A stretch of 64,000 nt of DNA, taken from Gaeumannomyces sp. JS-464 (lineage: Eukaryota; Ascomycota; Sordariomycetes; Magnaporthales; Magnaporthaceae). Shown one piece after another: positions 46,752-58,210 of this stretch; position 1 is the stretch's first letter, and the number at the start of each line of letters is the position of its first letter. The notes below the pieces were generated by a model that saw only the letters and a program-made list of their open reading frames with translations, was not told the DNA's origin and ran no database searches. Made by a program: the position numbers and the translations under genes. The stretch spans positions 11,055,501 through 11,119,500 of the forward strand of contig NGZR01000001.1 of NCBI GenBank assembly GCA_002197995.1, in the 5' to 3' direction.

Positions 46752-48300
46752 TTAGGTCAACCGTGGCTTCTTACGTGCTAAAGGTTCCTGGTCGGCCCTT
46801 CTTTTGGTAGAGGCTAACGTGGCAAAAGGCACGCGTTTCGTCCTTGGGCTTATCGGGGTATCGTTAATGGAAAGCCACGACTTTGGCCTTGGCTCCCTCG
46901 CTATTAAAATGCTCCAAGGCTCCCAGGTGTTATTTCGTTCCTTCGGGTATCCTTCCCACTTTACGCGATATAACACCTTTTTTTAAAAGCTAATTATGGA
47001 TTTTTCCACCCTTTTAACGGTATATTTTCCCTTTATCGGGGGAGCTTTTCGCAAAACCTGGTTAAAGTTAGGCCGTGTTTAAATGCTAATGCGGTAAGGT
47101 TTTATAAGTAACACGTGGAAAGCGTCGTGGATTTTCCAAATTTTTAGCAGGGTTAAGCGGATTGCGAAAGGGGAAATTACCTTTAAGATTTAAAAAGGGC
47201 CGAGCATTTTTAAGTCGAGTTTTTTAATAAAGCGGTAAGTTTTAACGTGGCGGGCGTTAAGCATAACGAGCTATCCTTCGGTTAAAACCGGCGAAAAGCT
47301 TCGCTTTTTATTTACCTAGTGCTTTATTCGTTCTCGTGCTTTTTTAAAGCAGCTTTTAGCTTTTTAATGTACTTGGGTTATTTAATAGCTGTAAAGCTTG
47401 CTGTTTAAATTCCTCGTTCGACCCGGGAGTAAAAGATTATTAAATGCTAAATAATATCCATAATTAGCGAAAAAGGGAATAACGGTAGTATTTGCAAAAA
47501 AAAGTATTATTATAAGCAAATTTCGCTATAAGGAAAAAATTAACCCAATTGGTTATTTCGTAATTAACAAATAAACGAAAATAAGCTTTTAGGTTTTAAT
47601 TAAGTTTTTCGGTTTATTTATCCGTTTAAAAGTGGAAAGCCGTGCTTATTTTAAGCTTAATCCCAATTAAGCGAAGGAAATCTTTTTATAAGTAGCTCGT
47701 AAACTTGGAATTTTTATCGGAGATAATATCTAATAGTATATATATACCGTATAATCGCTATATTTTTTAGCGAATATCCGGATAAAATCCGTTTTTTTTA
47801 CCTTTTATTTTAAAAGGTACGAAATATGCCATTTTAGTAAATGGGTTTATTACCATTACCCAATTAAATTACAATTATCGCTTAAAAAGAAATCCGTAAT
47901 AAAGTTTATAACCACAGTTTTCCAAAGCTAGTAGTGCAGTTTTATAGGTTAAAAAGGTTTAAATGGTGCATGTTTAAAAGCCTTGTTCTTTTAGCACTTT
48001 AAGTAACTTTTTACGTATTTCCGAACGCTTTTTTCGATATTTAGCTATTAAAAGTAGCGTATAACCAATTTAAAGGTTTTATCCATCCTTATATGTCCGG
48101 CGACTTTTATATCGTGCTTGGATTCGAAAACCTCTTTTTATAAGGCTTTTGGCACCCACAGTTTGTTTTTACGGTAAAAAAGTTCATTTTTTACCTTTTC
48201 ATTTTTTCCCGGCCTTTGCAAATAGCTTTAATACTTGGGATCCAACTCGCCGGCTTTGCGGATTTTATTAGTAAATTTTGTGGTTTATTTTATTAAAGGG
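46752..48300 (-). pseudogene. Gypsy chromovirus 2 chromodomain and integrase end
   Basis: 46,752-46,976 is an intact open stretch reading LYRVKWEGYPKERNNTWEP, the second half of a chromodomain with its conserved aromatic and W.P residues. A Lys/Arg-rich nuclear-localisation-like tail (KRRADQEPLARKKPR) follows. Upstream in element direction the integrase region (47,000-48,300) is RIP-degraded and its catalytic residues cannot be read reliably. The chromodomain part has normal GC, so RIP stopped near 46,985. Confidence 0.8.
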
Positions 48301-48499
48301 ATATTATAAAGTTTGGCGGATGCGAAAAGTACTAACGATGGTTTTTAACCTTTTTTCGTCGTATTTTCCGTTGTTAAAACCGCCGTTTTAATTTCGAGGA
48401 AGTGTTTTTTTTTGCAAAATCGTCGCAATCGGCTAATTTTCACTCCCCCTTTTTTTAAGCTTATATTAGGCTAATTTTAATAGCACGTTAGCTTTATTA

Positions 48500-50110
48500 T
48501 TTTGCTTGCCCGGTTTATAATAAATTATAAAATTATAGCTTAATAATTATTAAGCTTATTTTGCTTACCGTTTATTTAAAACCTTACCGGTAAGGAAATA
48601 TTTTAAATTCCGGTGGTTTATATAAATTTCTATCCGATATTTAGCTTTTTTAAAATAATAACGCTATTTGCCGAAGCTATTAACAATTGCTAAAAGCTTT
48701 TTATTATAAATTTCGTAATTAATTTCGGCCAAAGTTATTTTACGAAAGTAAAAGGCGACGGGGTAAAGTTTATTAGTAACGGGATTTCGCTAAAAAAATA
48801 CTGCGCTATAAGCAAAGTTTAAAAAGTCGGTTTCCATTTATGCAAAAAGCTTTGGGTCGAAATGTCGAAAAATCGGTAATATTGTAAATGCCTTTTTAAG
48901 CAATTTAAAAGCTTGCTGCATATTTTTAATCTATAACCATTGTATTTTAAAAAGGGAATTGGTTGTAATTAATAGTTAAATAACGAACGAAAAGTTTTTA
49001 ATAAACCTTTTTAAAAGTTGGCGAAACCGACGAACGATTAGCAATTTTTTAATGTTTTCGGGGCTTTTTAATTAAAAATGGCTTGGATTTTATCGCTAAA
49101 TATAAAAATGCTTTATAAGCCGATAATATGTTTTAGGAATTCGACTTTTTAGGTTAATTAAACGCATTTCCGGGGAGCTACGGCGAAATGGTGGTTCGTA
49201 AATCGTTGCAAAAATTTTTTAACTAATTCGTCGTATTATTTTTCCGTTTCCGCGTAAATTAAAAGGTTATCGAAATACACTAATAAGCCCGCGTTAATTA
49301 GGTTTATAAAAATGCGGTTTATAAGGTTTTAAAAAGTGGCTAAGGTATTAATAAATCCTATCGGCATAACGGTAAATTCGAAAAGTCCGTATTTGCAGCG
49401 GAATACCGTAAGCCATTTATATCCCTCCTTTATGCGGATTAAATTAAAGCCGGTTTTTAGGTCGATTTTTGTTATCCATTTCGCGTTTCGCAGCTTATTT
49501 TAAAGCTCGGTAATTAAAGGGATAAAATAGCGGATTAGTATTATTTTAAAGTTAAAATCCTTATAATCGATAACGGGTTATAAAGGGTTTAAAAGGTTTT
49601 TTTTTCGGCAAATAGCAAAAGGAAGCCGACGGCGAAAGTTAACTTACGCATCCGTCTTATTTCCAGGTTTTTTTAAAGTTAAAGCTTAAAAACTTCCAAT
49701 TTTCGGGCATTTATTTAATATAAAAGTCCTTATATAAGTTTAATTCTTTTTTTAAGGTTAATTTCGTGGTTTTAAAATTAGTAATCCGGTAAACGCATGG
49801 CAGCTTTAGCTATTATAATAAAAAAGAATTTTTTAAACTTTTTCGGCATTATATTAAGTTCGCCGGGGGGTTTAAAATCTCGTAACTTGTTTTTAAATTT
49901 ACCGGAAGGCTTAAAATCCCGGGGAACTGTAGTGCGTTATTTAATAAAAGCGATGGTTATTAATTTAGTGGTTAAAATGTTTTCGGGCAGCGGTATTTTA
50001 AACTTCCGGGCTTTTAACCAATTGCATTTTCGATATCCTTTTAATTCGAACCGGATGTATTTTAATCCTTCGAAAAATCCCAAAAGTTTATATTTTTTAA
50101 TTTATTCGTA
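48500..50110 (-). pseudogene. Gypsy chromovirus 2 reverse transcriptase/RNase H and protease region
   Basis: The minus strand reads KWITKIDLKTGFNLIRIKEG (about 49,425-49,490), FEFTVMPIGFINTLATF (about 49,330-49,385) and LLVYFDNLLIYAE (about 49,260-49,300), where the YLDD box has become YFDN by RIP-type and other changes. RNase H-like sequence follows toward 48,600. All frames carry stops. Confidence 0.85.
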
Positions 50111-52560
50111 AAGTATAAAAACGTCGAAGTTAAAATCGAAAGGGCTAATTTCGAATGTTTTTATTATTCGGTGGTTTTAATATCGTAATACGATATTAAG
50201 GAAAAGTTATTTCCTTTTTACTTTTGTTAAACCTTTATAAAAAGCTCCTATAACTCGGGGAATAAGCCGGTTAATAACGTATTTAAATAGTAAAGCCGTA
50301 ATTTAATCCGAAATAACGGTAATATCGCTTTTTAAATCGAGGAAAACTTTAATAAAAATTTCGGGGTAACTTTTTAATCGGATATACATATCGACGATAA
50401 GCTTTTTTTTTCCATTCCTGCCCCGGTTTTAATTAAAGCGATTTTAAATTATTAGTAATCGAAATTCGATTTTAAAAATTCCTTAAAATATCGGTTCGTA
50501 ACGAGGGATGCTTATCGTGGCCGGGTTACAACCGCGATTTTAGCTTTTTTAGGTTCGTAATTCGCGGGTTCGTTAAAAGCGACCCTTTTATTGCTAGCCA
50601 TTTTAGTTAAAAGCGAAGGGAAATTTTTACCGGTAACGTTTTTCCTTGCAAAGCATTTTAAAATATGGTAATTTTCCCGTTCACATTTCCAGCATACCGC
50701 TTTTGCTTGCTTTTTAATCCACGTTTTTTTGGTTAACACCTTTTTAATGCTTGCTTAATAAAAGGCCAAATATGGTCCTTTTTATCGCTTATAGCGGCTT
50801 TTTAACTACCGCCGGTTTTAAAAATTAACTTAAGTTGTTAGCCTTTTTAAAGCTGTTATCGCGAGGACGGCCCGCGTTTAAGCGCTTTTATGTTAAAACG
50901 GGCCTTTTTTTCCCGATTGCGATTTTAACCCCGGGTTTTAAAGCATAACCTTATAAATTTTTCCTGTTTGCTAAATAGCAGTTAAAAATTCCTCGTTCGT
51001 ATTAAAAAGGCTTCCCCGTTACGAATATACGAAATAAGTGATTTTTTTAAACAAAGTGCTAAAAATGTGTTCCCGAAAAGTAACGCCGGACTATTATATT
51101 ACTTCGTTAAGGTCGAAAAGTTTAGTAATATATTGCACGGTATTACTTTTGTATTTAAGTTTTCGCATTTTTCGGGCGTTGCGGTAATGCTTAGTGGCGT
51201 TTTTAAAACGCTTTTAAAGCGCGAACGAATAAACGCGCTAGTTATTTTCCAATCCTACTTTTTGGATAAACCTTATGCGTTAGTAATGCTAAATTTAAAC
51301 GTTTTCGGTAAGGAAAAATAACCCAATTGATTTTTATAACATTATTTAGGAAATTATCCACGTAGGTTTTCCATATAAACTATAACGCGGAATTACCAAA
51401 GTTTAAATGCCGCTAGGTTTTTTCCCGCGTACTTTTTGGGTTTGTTAAATTGGATTAAATTAACGATAGCGGTTAAAGCCGTGGATCGATCGAACCGCGC
51501 GACGAAGCTTTTAAATAATATCCCGAAATCCCAAGTTTTTGGGCTATCGGAACATTTTTCGAGGATCGCCCCGATTATTCCCGTCGTAATCGTTTTTTCA
51601 TTTAACGACGATTTTAAAAAGTCCGATAGGTTTTCCGGGGTTATAACATAATTAGGGGGTTCGTTAAACGGTTTTTAAAAAAGGGGCCCCGAATAACCTA
51701 TTTAAATTGCTTAAATAGCGTAGCCCGGCGGTAACGGCGCGGTATTATTAATAGGTAATAGCGGCCGTGGCCTTAACCTGTTACCTTTGCAAATTATTAG
51801 GGGATAAAAGGTCGTTTTCGGCGAAACCTTGTTTGGAAAATGCAAATTGTTTAAAAGCCGATTATTTTACGGAATTTACTTCCGTTATAGGGAGCGAAAT
51901 TTCGGCTTAAGCCTTTTCCTTTACTAAAATCCCGTACTGGGATAAGGGTGGTAGCGAGCTTCGTTATAAAGCGGAATAAACCGTGGTAAACTTTAAACGA
52001 ATGCTTTATTTTTTTAAACGTCGTGCTTTTTTAAAAGTTTCGCGCATAAAAGGTTTAACTTGGGCCAAAATGCGGCGTTTTAGCTTTATAAAATCGCTTA
52101 AAATGGCGGCTTTCTTAACTATAAGGTTTCGAATTTAGGTTTCGGTTTGTTTAGCCCAATTCGTAACATTTTATTTAAAAAAGGAAAAGCGTTAATGGAG
52201 TTTTTTAATATAAACTTGCTAAACCTCGGAAACTTATCGCAAATGTGCTAATGCGTTATTTCGGGCACGGTGGTCGTAGGTAAAAAAAGCGATAGCGGTT
52301 TATATTTGCTATGTAAAAGCTTAACTTTTTTGCTTTACCCGTTACCGGAATTGCTCCTATTATTTTTTCGTAATGGCGATTTCGTTTTAGTAAAGCGATA
52401 TAATGGTTTGGTAAGTTTAAGCCATACCTTCGTATTGCTATTTAAAGGTTTGTAAGTCGGCCCGTTTTTTAAAGCGTTCCGAGGTAATATCGCGTCGTAA
52501 AAAGGCGATCGCGTTATAAGCGTCGATAAACCCATATTGCACCTCTTATACCTAAGCTAA
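50111..52560 (-). pseudogene. Gypsy chromovirus 2 gag with CCHC zinc knuckle
   Basis: The open stretch 50,512-50,739 contains CWKCERENYHILKCF (50,653-50,694), a C-x2-C-x5-H-x4-C knuckle. The capsid region extends to about 52,560, with an open 66-codon piece at 52,335-52,535. RIP stops elsewhere. Plus-strand frames in this interval (for example 51,067-51,321) are antisense shadows. Confidence 0.75.
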
Positions 52561-53054
52561 TAGCGCGGGAAAAGTAGCAACTTAAATAATAAAATAAATC
52601 CCTATAGCGTCGTTAAACGATAAGGGTTAATATAAAATAAAAGCGCTATTAGCATTAATTATAAGGGTGTCGAAAGCTTTTTGCGACCCCGGAGTGGGAA
52701 CCGACGGTCCCGAAAAGGGGTTTCGAGGGTCCGTTTGTCCTGCCATTGTTAACACCGGGCTTTGGTTTTCTTCCTTTACCTTTAAACTGGATTCCTCCGG
52801 GTCCTCGCTAAAGGACGACTTTGGAAGTTCCCGAAGGGAAATGAACGCCGAAGCGGGTTATTAAAACGCAGGCGGCCTAGGTGTAGCCGTTTGCGGAGTC
52901 GTAATGGGATCCGTGTTAAGGCGACCGACAAAGATTGCCAATTTATGCCTATGGGGGAATGCGGGGTAAAATCGCGTAAAGCAGTGATTTTCCAAAGCTT
53001 AAAAGGAAAGATAGTAAATTACTGCAAGCGGTTTTAAATGGAAAAAAGATTATT

Positions 53055-53366
53055 TATTATAAAGGTGCAATGCAAGTTTAAAAAGGTTGGTTTTTATTAT
53101 AAAAGCTAATAATCTTTTATGGCTTTAAAAGATGCTTAAAAAGCTAAAATTTGCTAAAGGGGTTTATAAAAGATGTAAGGATTAAATAGCCAGATCCTCG
53201 TGGCCCGTGCGGAGTGTTCGCCCACTTACGCCCCCGCCGTTGGCCCGATTGGTAGCCTCATTTGGATAACTGGCTCCACTGCTCCGGCGCCTACTTCCTG
53301 CAGGCGCTCGGTCCCTCGGGCTTTTGTGAGGCTTTTCCCAAGAGTTAAGGATGCTTCCGTGTGACA
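53055..53366 (-). repeat. 5' LTR of Gypsy chromovirus 2, half RIP-mutated
   Basis: 312 bp matching 46,395-46,705. The inner 120 bp are strongly C-to-T/G-to-A changed, the outer 190 bp are nearly identical to the other LTR. Followed by CCGGG. Confidence 0.9.
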
Positions 53367-53371
53367 CCGGG

Positions 53372-54145
53372 GGTTGCATGAACACAAATTGTTATCTTGG
53401 TTAAAAAGATACAAACTGGCGAATAAAATTTACACTTATTGAGCTCCTATATCACGCAGTCACTGCCTTGCCCGCAGTTAAAAGAAAGGCCGCACAATAA
53501 ACCAACCAACCGATTAATTACAGCCAAACACGCTCCCAGTAGTACCACGTGATGCAAAGCCGTCATAGCAGGCCCTATCTCCTTCAGTGCCAGCAAACCC
53601 TGGACGGCTCCGGAAGAAAGATGATCTGGTTTCCCTCCGGCAAGGCTGGAGCTGTGCCTCGGATGACTGCGGGACAAGACGGGACAAAACGTTTCGTACC
53701 TGCTCGCTCGACATCCTCCCAACTTGATGAGACATAATTCGTAAATCTCCAACGGTAACGTTGGCACCGCAGGTTACACGGACGGACAGCGCCCAACGAA
53801 ATTCAGTGCCTCCAGTGCCCGTGGTAGGATGGGCGCTTTTTGGGGCCAGGCGCTGTCGGTCTCGGCCATCGCAATCCCCCGTTTTTTCCCCCGTTTTTTT
53901 TCCCAATTGACCAATTGATGGGCGCTCCTTCGATCGCGGGCTGACCCTCGAGGCTGCTCCGCCACAGTCGCACCGCAGCCTGGGCGTGACGGATCCGGGA
54001 TCAAAAGGGCGCCCACCCCCTCTGTGTGGCGGGATAGAGACGCTCCCGCTCTTCGCTCTTTCCCCCTTTCCCCCTTTCCCCCAGTAGGCCCTTGGCTCAG
54101 CCGACCATCCCTAGGGCGCTCGTCAAGGGCTGTTTTGCTGGAAAG
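53372..54145. other. Intergenic region upstream of the kelch gene
   Basis: GC-normal sequence with overlapping frames on both strands (up to 130 codons on the minus strand, 53,514-53,906), none with a recognisable domain. CCCCTTTCCCCCTTTCCCCC at 54,063-54,082 is a pyrimidine-rich tract of the type often found just upstream of fungal start codons. Confidence 0.4.
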
Positions 54146-54320
54146 ATGGCGTCCATTCGAGGAAGCCCGCGAGCCCGCTTGGTGCTGACTTTGTGTATCG
54201 CGACGTCCCTCATCCCCCTCTCTTCATGCCAAACCAAAGTCGTCGAGGCCTGGCGCTTGCACGCCTCGTGTATGCCTCAGCCCCTGTCCCTCCCCAGGTC
54301 TTTTGGCCTTTTGGCATGCT
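54146..54320 (+). CDS. Probable first exon (signal peptide) of the kelch gene, cut off by a transposon
   Basis: The ATG at 54,146 begins a clear secretion signal: a basic start, then LVLTLCIATSLIPLSSCQ. This is followed by TKVVEAWRLHA, after which the frame loses protein character and ends at a stop near 54,322. The body of a secreted/membrane kelch protein resumes at 56,233 on the same strand after the pogo-like element (54,381-56,230). The kelch body has no signal peptide of its own. I infer that these are two parts of one gene; exon borders are uncertain. Confidence 0.5.
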
Positions 54321-54465
54321 GAACTGACAAGCATCCGACGTCGATCGCTGCTTAGTGCTTGTGCTCGGGGATACGTTCTAAGTCGGTGGACCCCCTGTCC
54401 GGCATCTCCACTGGCATCGGATCAACACTAAACCTACTGCATTAACTGCAAATTTCTACCTCAAT

Positions 54466-56088
54466 TTAACTAACCTCGATGCAACTGTATATGGATTCCT
54501 GATCAGAATTTGATGTATCATTTGCCTCCTCAACTTGCCCCCTTGCCTCTGCAACCCGCCGGATATTCACGATGGTCTCGTTGGGATCCGGTACCACCCG
54601 CCTTTTTTTGCGAGGCCGCTGTGCCTCCAATTCGGCCTTTAACTGCCTAATTTTTTGCTGAGCGGTAGCCAAATCGTATTCGTGCATTTCGTAAGCTTTT
54701 TGGACCTTCCGGAAGAAAAATCGGGCCGTAGGGCTTGCCGGATGCCGGGCCTTGAAGGCGCTGATTTGTGAGGCCAACTCTCGACTTTGTTTGGGAGTTT
54801 CCCAAGCCACCTGGGACAGCCTGAAAGGGACCGTTGAACGCTGTTTGGCCCTATTATCCTCTGCAGATTGTTGAATTTGGGATCTTCGGTCGTCTTATTG
54901 GGAGTTTTCAAGTAAAAGTCGGTTCGATAGGGGCTTGTATCTCCGGGCCAAAGGCCGGATGCCCGCCAGACCTAATTATATAAGGGGTAAGGGCTTGGAA
55001 TCTTGCAAAGGCATAGGCTTTAAAAAATTGACGTTTCCTACCACAGTTAAGCAGGTAAATAAAGCCTAAAAGCCGGTTATTTTGCGGTAAGCGTGTTTAA
55101 AAGGGCTAAATACAGATAAATCCAAAGGCTGCAAAACGTGCGAGGTATAGGGGTAAATAAAGCAGATAAACGTCGTTCCGGAGGCAAAGATACATAAACT
55201 CTTTGGTTATATGGGATCCATGCCCGTCGAGGATTAGCAAACGGGCTTAAGGGGGGTCCGGCCGGGTGGCCGGAAGGAAGACCTTTTGCAGCCATTTTAT
55301 CGCGGTACGGTCAAAAGTCCAGCCGTTTTCCGTTGCGGTAAATTTCCAGCCCTCAAACTGGCTTATTTCGTCTGGAAACCACTGCTTTTGCACGTGTTTT
55401 CCTTTGAAAATAATAAGGGGAGGAAGCGAGACCCCAGTGGCCGAGATGCACTCGAGAAAACTCGTCCAAGTGCGAGTCCCGGGGTTTTTTTTTTTTTTTT
55501 TTTTTTTTTTTTGCAAAATCCGGGCCTCCGCGAGGCCTAGAACAAGCCCGTTACCCGTTTTGCCCTCCTGGAGGCCGCCTTCGTCCATATTGCACGTGTT
55601 TTCCGGTTTGATCCCGGCCACCTCCGGACCTCGAGGCGTTGCCACCAGGCCTTTATTGTATCCGTAGTAGCCCCTTTAAGACGGGTCGACTTTATGCTCC
55701 GGCCTCTTCCGACCTGGATCTCCGGATACCGGCCTAAAAAGCCCCGGATCCAACGTTTCCCGAGGGCTGGGAGGTGCCCCCGTGGCGGAGGATCTCTTGG
55801 GTAAAAAACCGGACCTTTGCATGCGTTGGCGGGAGCCCTAGAGAGGCCCTGCACGAGGATCCAATCCGCTAGGCGTCTTTCCTGCTCGGGGCATATACGC
55901 TGATAGGGTTCTTGCGACTGCCGGATAGGTAGGGCGCCTTTTAGGCGGCCTTGAAGGGTTGACCTCGGTATCCCCCAAAGTCGGGCAGCCCTCGCGATTG
56001 GGACCTTCGCCGCCACGGTGGCAACGGCCTGTTCGACCTCTTCTTCTGTATACTGTTTCTCCGCCATCTCAGCATTCGGATACAGCAA
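54466..56088 (-). pseudogene. pogo-family transposase with frame breaks
   Basis: N terminus (MAEKQYTEEEVEQAV, likely start 56,067) is a psq-type helix-turn-helix (IARAARLWGIPRSTLQGRL). A CENP-B-like second DNA-binding region follows to about 55,700. The DDE domain has NMDEGGLQEG (about 55,575), KNPGTRTWTSFLECISATG (about 55,430-55,490), WTFDRTAIKWLQ, and LLILDGHGSHITKEF in a shifted frame (about 55,200-55,240). The C-terminal part (54,466-54,810) has a coiled coil and the basic RPRKKRRVVPDPNE stretch. Frame changes near 55,640, 55,255, 55,150 and 54,830 are needed. A 28-base A run in the sense strand encodes an aberrant Lys stretch. Confidence 0.85.
55485..55512. repeat. Homopolymer run of 28 T inside the transposase
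   Basis: In the sense strand it is A28 following CTGC and lying where relatives of this family have a short Gln-Lys-Asn-Pro-Gly coding stretch. It inserts eight or nine Lys codons without breaking the frame. Confidence 0.85.
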
Positions 56089-56232
56089 AAAGGAAGGAAA
56101 ACGGCCTAGAATTGATGGAATCCCGTAGAATTGAAGTACGTGCGACGATTCGAGGTTGTGGGCCCGTGATGGTGCCGGACAGGGGGGGGGGGGCCGGACA
56201 GGGGGGGTGCCGGACAGGGGTCCACCGACTTA

Positions 56233-58016
56233 TATCATGGGAGGTTGGAGAAGCGAAAACACAGGAATCGATGGGTCCTATTGGGCATCAGGTTGGCTAC
56301 ATTCCCAGCGCCTGCCTCGAACAGCTGCTTCTTGCGAGCCCTGATTGTGTGCTGACCGCAGCGGACACGACGCGTCAACTAGAACTCAGAACCGTGGCAC
56401 TCCCTCTCAATCGCCCTTGGGACCTTGCAAGCATGAGCCCGACCGATACAACCGGGTTCAAGGCCACCGAGAAACTCGCCTTGTGGCCCAGTCCGGACCG
56501 AAAGACAATACTGAGCTGGGGAGGCATGCATATTCCGTCAAAAATATATACAAACCTTCCGTCCGACAACAAGAGCTTCGCCGCCGAGCCGCGCCTTCGA
56601 GTATTCACGCCGGAATCTCCCGGCAGCGCCAGGGGCAGCTGGAGCACGGTGTCCGACGCCCCGCCGAGGGACGAGTCGGCACAGCGCATCTATCGCACAC
56701 GATTTGGTGGCTGGACCAGCTGCAACGACGTCGGCTTCTACATGGGAGGGCAAGTCCGCAACGAGACGGATGGAACCTTTCCCGTCTATGAGCCCAGAAA
56801 GCCATGGTTCTCCCGGGGCTGGTAATATACGACATGAAAAGAGACCGATGGATCAACCAGACTGCCACAGGGTTCGGCACCGGACCACAAGAGGGGACTT
56901 ATATGTCCGGGACGGCGGTGTGCCTGCCTACCTTGGGGACCAAGGGACAAGGGATAGTAGCATTCATCGGAGGATACCAATGCGCGAACAACAACCGCGA
57001 CATGAACTACGATTGCGAGTATCGCGACACAAGCAGGAAGGACGTCGACATGGACAGGATCACCTTCTACGACATCGGAACGCGCAGGTTCCATTCCCAG
57101 AAGACGACGGGCCAGACGCCGCCGATGTCGAGCGAAAGGGGCTGCGCAGCCGTCACCAAAAGCAGCGACACCCAGGCCTACGTGATCGTCTCCTTTGGCG
57201 GGAGGCGGCAGAACCCGGCCGAGACTTTTGTCCTCACGATCCCGGGGTTCCACTGGTTCCGCGCCGCCGCAGACGCCATGACGCCGCGCATCGCCAGGGC
57301 CGATCACGCGTGCGCCGTCCTGGGGACGGGGGCGCGTCAGATGGTCGCCGTGGGCGGCACCGACGAGGATGATTTGAGAGCCGTCAGCCACCAGGACCCT
57401 TGGCTGCTGTCCAAGCACATGCAGTTCCTGGACATGACGGACCTGAAGTGGTCTGGGACCTACAGCCACGACGCGCCTAAGTACCGGCAGCCCAACATGG
57501 TCAAAGAATGGTATTCCAACGCAACGTACGTCCCAGCCCTCCCTCTCTAGTTCCTTGCCTGGTCCAGAGTCCCAGCATCATTAGCGCCTCCCTGACAAGG
57601 ACGTCTCACTGCAGAAACCTTGACGCCATCCAATGGGAAACCCCAGACGCCCAAGCTCTGTTCGCAGACGCTGTCAACGCCATCAAGGCAGGACTCGCAC
57701 CGCCACCGGGTTCCCCATCGGGCGGCCCAGCCGTCGGGGCCATCGTCGGGGCCACTCTGGGAGGCCTCGCGGGGCTTGGGGCCCTCACGGCCCGCCTTTG
57801 GTACTTCTGCCGCTACAGGCCGCGGCGGCAGAGGCATCACTCCGTCCCGGGGAAAGCACTGGCGGGGCGGCAAAAACTCAGCCGTCGGCTGCCCCCGGAG
57901 AGATGTCGGTGCCTCCGCCAGAACTATATGACGGAAGCTACGGCGCCAGGCTGCCACAAGAGCTGCATGACCCCAGACCACCGCAGGAGCTGTATGGAAG
58001 CCCGGCGTCACGGTAG
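56233..58016 (+). CDS. Kelch/galactose-oxidase-type repeat protein with one membrane segment
   Basis: Fungal kelch proteins of this type are secreted beta-propellers anchored by one C-terminal helix; the ligand is unknown. Visible: TVALPLNRPWDLASM (first blade, about 56,395), TILSWGGM, FGGWTSCNDVG (about 56,703), VIYDMKRDRWINQT (about 56,826), IVAFIGGYQ and VIVSFGGRRQ (Gly-Gly of kelch blades). An 89-nt phase-2 intron (57,526-57,614, GTACGT...GCAG) joins YSNAT to NLDAIQWETP. A transmembrane segment follows (AIVGATLGGLAGLGALTARL, about 57,740-57,800), then a cytosolic tail ending PPQELYGSPASR in another frame. Frame changes are needed near 56,795 and 57,830. The N terminus is separated by the transposon at 54,381. 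Confidence 0.75.
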
Positions 58017-58210
58017 AGTGGGTGGCCTGCTAGGATTGGGCAGATGCGAGCAAGTCTGCAGTTGAGGCCACACCACCAGCGAGCGTTATACCCTCTGAAA
58101 TATCCGTTAATTTATCCTTTGCGGCTAGTATATCAAAGAGCCAGAATCCAATCACACAATCTTGCCCGAGCACACAGAAGTGAGCCCTTCTTTTCTATGG
58201 CCGCATAGCC

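Larger units (their letters stand above)
46395..53366 (-). mobile_element. Gypsy chromovirus 2, complete, with CCGGG target duplication
   Basis: 6,972 bp. LTRs 46,395-46,705 and 53,055-53,366 both carry TGTCACA...TGTGACA ends (the right copy's inner end is RIP-changed to TATTATA). The target duplication CCGGG sits at 46,390-46,394 and 53,367-53,371. A polypurine tract (AGGAAGGGGAGGATTG on the element strand) adjoins the left, 3' LTR. gag, RT, integrase and chromodomain are read on the minus strand. The core (about 46,985-53,170) is RIP-mutated, but the outer part of each end is not. Confidence 0.92.
54381..56230 (-). mobile_element. pogo-like DNA transposon inserted in the kelch gene, not RIP-mutated
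   Basis: 1,850 bp with TA target duplications (54,379-54,380 and 56,231-56,232) and inverted ends. Left AGTCGGTGGACCCCCTGTCC; right, reversed, AGTCGGTGGACCCCTGTCC. The right end carries three GTGCCGGACAGGG variants. A pogo-family transposase lies on the minus strand. GC content is normal and CpA is kept, unlike the Fot1-like element at 26,373. Confidence 0.88.

Noticed and set aside
53514..53906. 130-codon minus-strand frame
   Set aside because: Arg/Gly/Ser-rich without domain, in a region of overlapping frames; looks like chance openness in GC-rich DNA.
55266..55667. Frame with a Phe run on the plus strand
   Set aside because: Antisense to the pogo transposase; the Phe run is the T28 homopolymer.
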